Source of the DNA: an uncultured Flavobacteriales bacterium
GTDB lineage: Bacteria > Bacteroidota > Bacteroidia > Flavobacteriales_D > Sanyastnellaceae
Direction: 5' to 3'
NCBI GenBank assembly: GCA_937996585.1
Contig: CALKUW010000199.1
Location: 1-6,589 of the forward strand
Length of the DNA: 6,589 nucleotides
Part shown: positions 5,211 to 6,589 of the stretch, piece by piece
Layout of the letters: each line of letters opens with the position of its first letter
Numbering within the stretch: the stretch's first letter is position 1
Program-made: the position numbers and the translations under genes
The notes under the pieces: model-generated
Database searches by the model: none
What the model saw: the letters and a program-made list of their open reading frames with translations, nothing else
What the model was told of the DNA's origin: nothing

Positions 5211-6589
5211 ATGCAAGGATGTGGTTTCCACCCGGTTTTCCGGTTGAGGACATGGGGGCTCCTGTGTGCCTTTTTGGCGCTCGGTGCATTGGAGGCCATG
5301 GGCCAGGGTACTGTCAAGGGGTTCGTCCGGGCGGAAGAGGACGGCTCCCCCGTTCTGTTCGCAGCCGTGGTGCTCGAAGGCACCAGCTACGGCGTCTCCA
5401 CCGATATCCAGGGGTACTACAGCCTGTCCAAGGTGCCGGCCGGAACGTATACACTCGTTGTGTCCAGCGTGGAGTACAAGCCCTTCCGGACGGAAGTGGA
5501 GGTGCTCGACGACCGGGTCATCACCCGGAATGTGACGTTGGAGTCCGGACTGATTGAGCTCGAAAGTGCGGTCATCTCCACCGAGCGGGGAGAGCAGTTG
5601 AATACCGTCCGCATGTCGGTAGAGTCCATTCAGCCGGCTGACATCAAGCGCATTCCCAGCCTCGGGGGCACGCCGGACCTTGTGCAGGTACTGCAGACGC
5701 TTCCAGGGTTCGTGTCCACCGGCGACCAGGGCGGACAGCTTTACATCCGGGGCGGATCGCCCGTGCAGAACAAGGTGTTGCTCGATGGCATGATCATCTA
5801 CAACGCTTTTCACAGCATAGGCCTCTTCAGTGTCTTCGATACGGACATCATCTCCAATGCGGACATCTACACCGGGGGATTCAGCGGGCGCTACGGTGGA
5901 CGCATCAGTTCCATCATGGACATTTCCACGCGGGACGGCAGCCTTGCGGGGCTGAGTGGCCGGATCGGTGCGAGCCCCTTCGGCAGCAAGCTGCTCATCG
6001 AAGGTCCCTTGGGCAAACGCAACGAGCGGGGTGGGGGGACGTCCTTTCTGCTTTCGGGCAAGCGCAGCTACCTCGAGCAGAGCTCCAAGCTGCTGTACAG
6101 CTACATCGACGAGGAGGGGCTGCCCTTCAATTTCACCGACCTCTACGGCAAGATCACTTTTGCCGGTGGAGCGGGTAGCCGGATGAGCCTCTTCGGATTC
6201 TCCTTCAACGACGACGTCAGCTACCAGGCGCTGAGCAACCTCGACTGGTCCAACGTCGGTGGCGGCGGTCAGTTCATCGTGGTGCCGACGGGCAGCGCTG
6301 TGCTGATCAAGGGCAATTTCGCCAGTTCACGTTACCGCATCGACCTCGAAGAGGAGGGGCTCGCCGACCGATTCAGCCAGGTCAACGGCTTCAATTTCGG
6401 TCTGAACTTCAAGTACGTGCTGGGCGACGATGAGGCGCGCTACGGCATCCAGGCGGTGGGGCTACGCACGGACTTCAAGACCTTCAACGCCTTGGGTGTG
6501 ACGGTGGAACAAACCGAGAACACCACGGAACTCGCGGGCTACTTCGACTACAAGCGGCAGCGGGGACCATGGATCGTCAATCCCTCGCT
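5211..6589 (+). CDS. TonB-dependent outer-membrane receptor with carboxypeptidase-regulatory-like domain (3' end cut by window)
   Basis: The frame is open to the window edge; 459 codons are visible of a protein usually 700-1000 aa long. Residues 1-31 are a signal peptide (RLRTWGLLCAFLALGALEAMG, likely cut before Q32). Residues 33-111 form a carboxypeptidase-D regulatory-like beta-sandwich (GTVKGFVR, then GVSTDIQGYYSLSKVPAGTY). A short linker, ELESAVISTERG (116-127), precedes the plug domain (about 134-243), with hallmarks LVQVLQTLPGF, LYIRGGSPVQNKVLLDG, IIYNAFHSIGLFSVFD and GGFSGRYGGRISSIMDISTRDG. The beta-barrel starts at about 245 and is incomplete. Such receptors import a ligand across the outer membrane using TonB-ExbBD energy. 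No SusD partner can be seen, so the substrate is unknown. The start is fixed by an in-frame TAA at 5199-5201. GGGAGGG at 5191-5197 lies 13 nt upstream, rather far for a Shine-Dalgarno sequence. Whether it is co-transcribed with the helicase is uncertain. Confidence 0.93.
   Translation, partial: MQGCGFHPVFRLRTWGLLCAFLALGALEAMGQGTVKGFVRAEEDGSPVLFAAVVLEGTSYGVSTDIQGYYSLSKVPAGTYTLVVSSVEYKPFRTEVEVLDDRVITRNVTLESGLIELESAVISTERGEQLNTVRMSVESIQPADIKRIPSLGGTPDLVQVLQTLPGFVSTGDQGGQLYIRGGSPVQNKVLLDGMIIYNAFHSIGLFSVFDTDIISNADIYTGGFSGRYGGRISSIMDISTRDGSLAGLSGRIGASPFGSKLLIEGPLGKRNERGGGTSFLLSGKRSYLEQSSKLLYSYIDEEGLPFNFTDLYGKITFAGGAGSRMSLFGFSFNDDVSYQALSNLDWSNVGGGGQFIVVPTGSAVLIKGNFASSRYRIDLEEEGLADRFSQVNGFNFGLNFKYVLGDDEARYGIQAVGLRTDFKTFNALGVTVEQTENTTELAGYFDYKRQRGPWIVNPS

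Noticed and set aside
5183..5557. A 124-codon plus-strand frame starting at an ATGA-like overlap with the helicase stop
   Set aside because: It overlaps the receptor gene in another frame, has no domain, and its product is rich in Arg and Gly. The receptor frame from 5211 has a clear signal peptide and domain order.
3954..5813. A 619-codon open frame on the minus strand, antisense to the helicase and the start of the receptor gene
   Set aside because: Its protein is rich in His, Arg, Pro and Gln with no recognisable domain, while the plus strand encodes intact helicase motifs and a receptor plug domain. Long antisense frames are expected in GC-rich genes.

Overview
The window looks like chromosomal DNA of a fairly GC-rich member of the Bacteroidota, possibly Flavobacteriales-like. 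This is inferred from three things: a TonB-dependent receptor with an N-terminal carboxypeptidase-regulatory-like domain, a ligase-associated Lhr-type helicase of a kind common in that phylum, and TAnnTTTG-like boxes (the Bacteroidota -7 promoter consensus) with no clear Shine-Dalgarno sequences. No rRNA, tRNA, CRISPR array, insertion sequence or phage gene was seen.

Left half, minus strand (2674 down to 52): three tightly packed genes read leftwards and look like one operon. First is an exported TPR-like protein of unknown function. Its stop overlaps the start of the second gene (ATGA), a soluble histidine kinase carrying an N-terminal receiver domain and no membrane segment. Third is a NarL/FixJ-type response regulator with a LuxR-type helix-turn-helix. 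The kinase and regulator are probably cognate partners, and the kinase's own receiver suggests that it takes input from another phosphodonor or is under feedback. The exported protein may act in the same process, but nothing visible lets it touch the cytosolic kinase directly.

Middle (2675-2783): a short divergent intergenic region, AT-richer than its surroundings. It holds a candidate promoter box for the leftward operon and a 21-codon reading frame whose stop overlaps the preferred helicase start (TGATG).

Right half, plus strand: a full-length DEXH-box helicase of the ligase-associated (Lhr-Core) family, presumably a DNA repair enzyme. Its usual partners (ATP-dependent DNA ligase, exonuclease, metallophosphoesterase) are not next to it. 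It is followed after 24 nt by the start of a TonB-dependent outer-membrane receptor that runs off the right edge.

All the large genes belong to recognisable families except the TPR-like protein. I see no clear evidence of a wholly new system. The points most worth a second look are the TPR/receiver-kinase/regulator operon, the promoter-like boxes only 3-4 nt before start codons, the possible leader peptide before the helicase, and the helicase's isolation from its usual repair partners.
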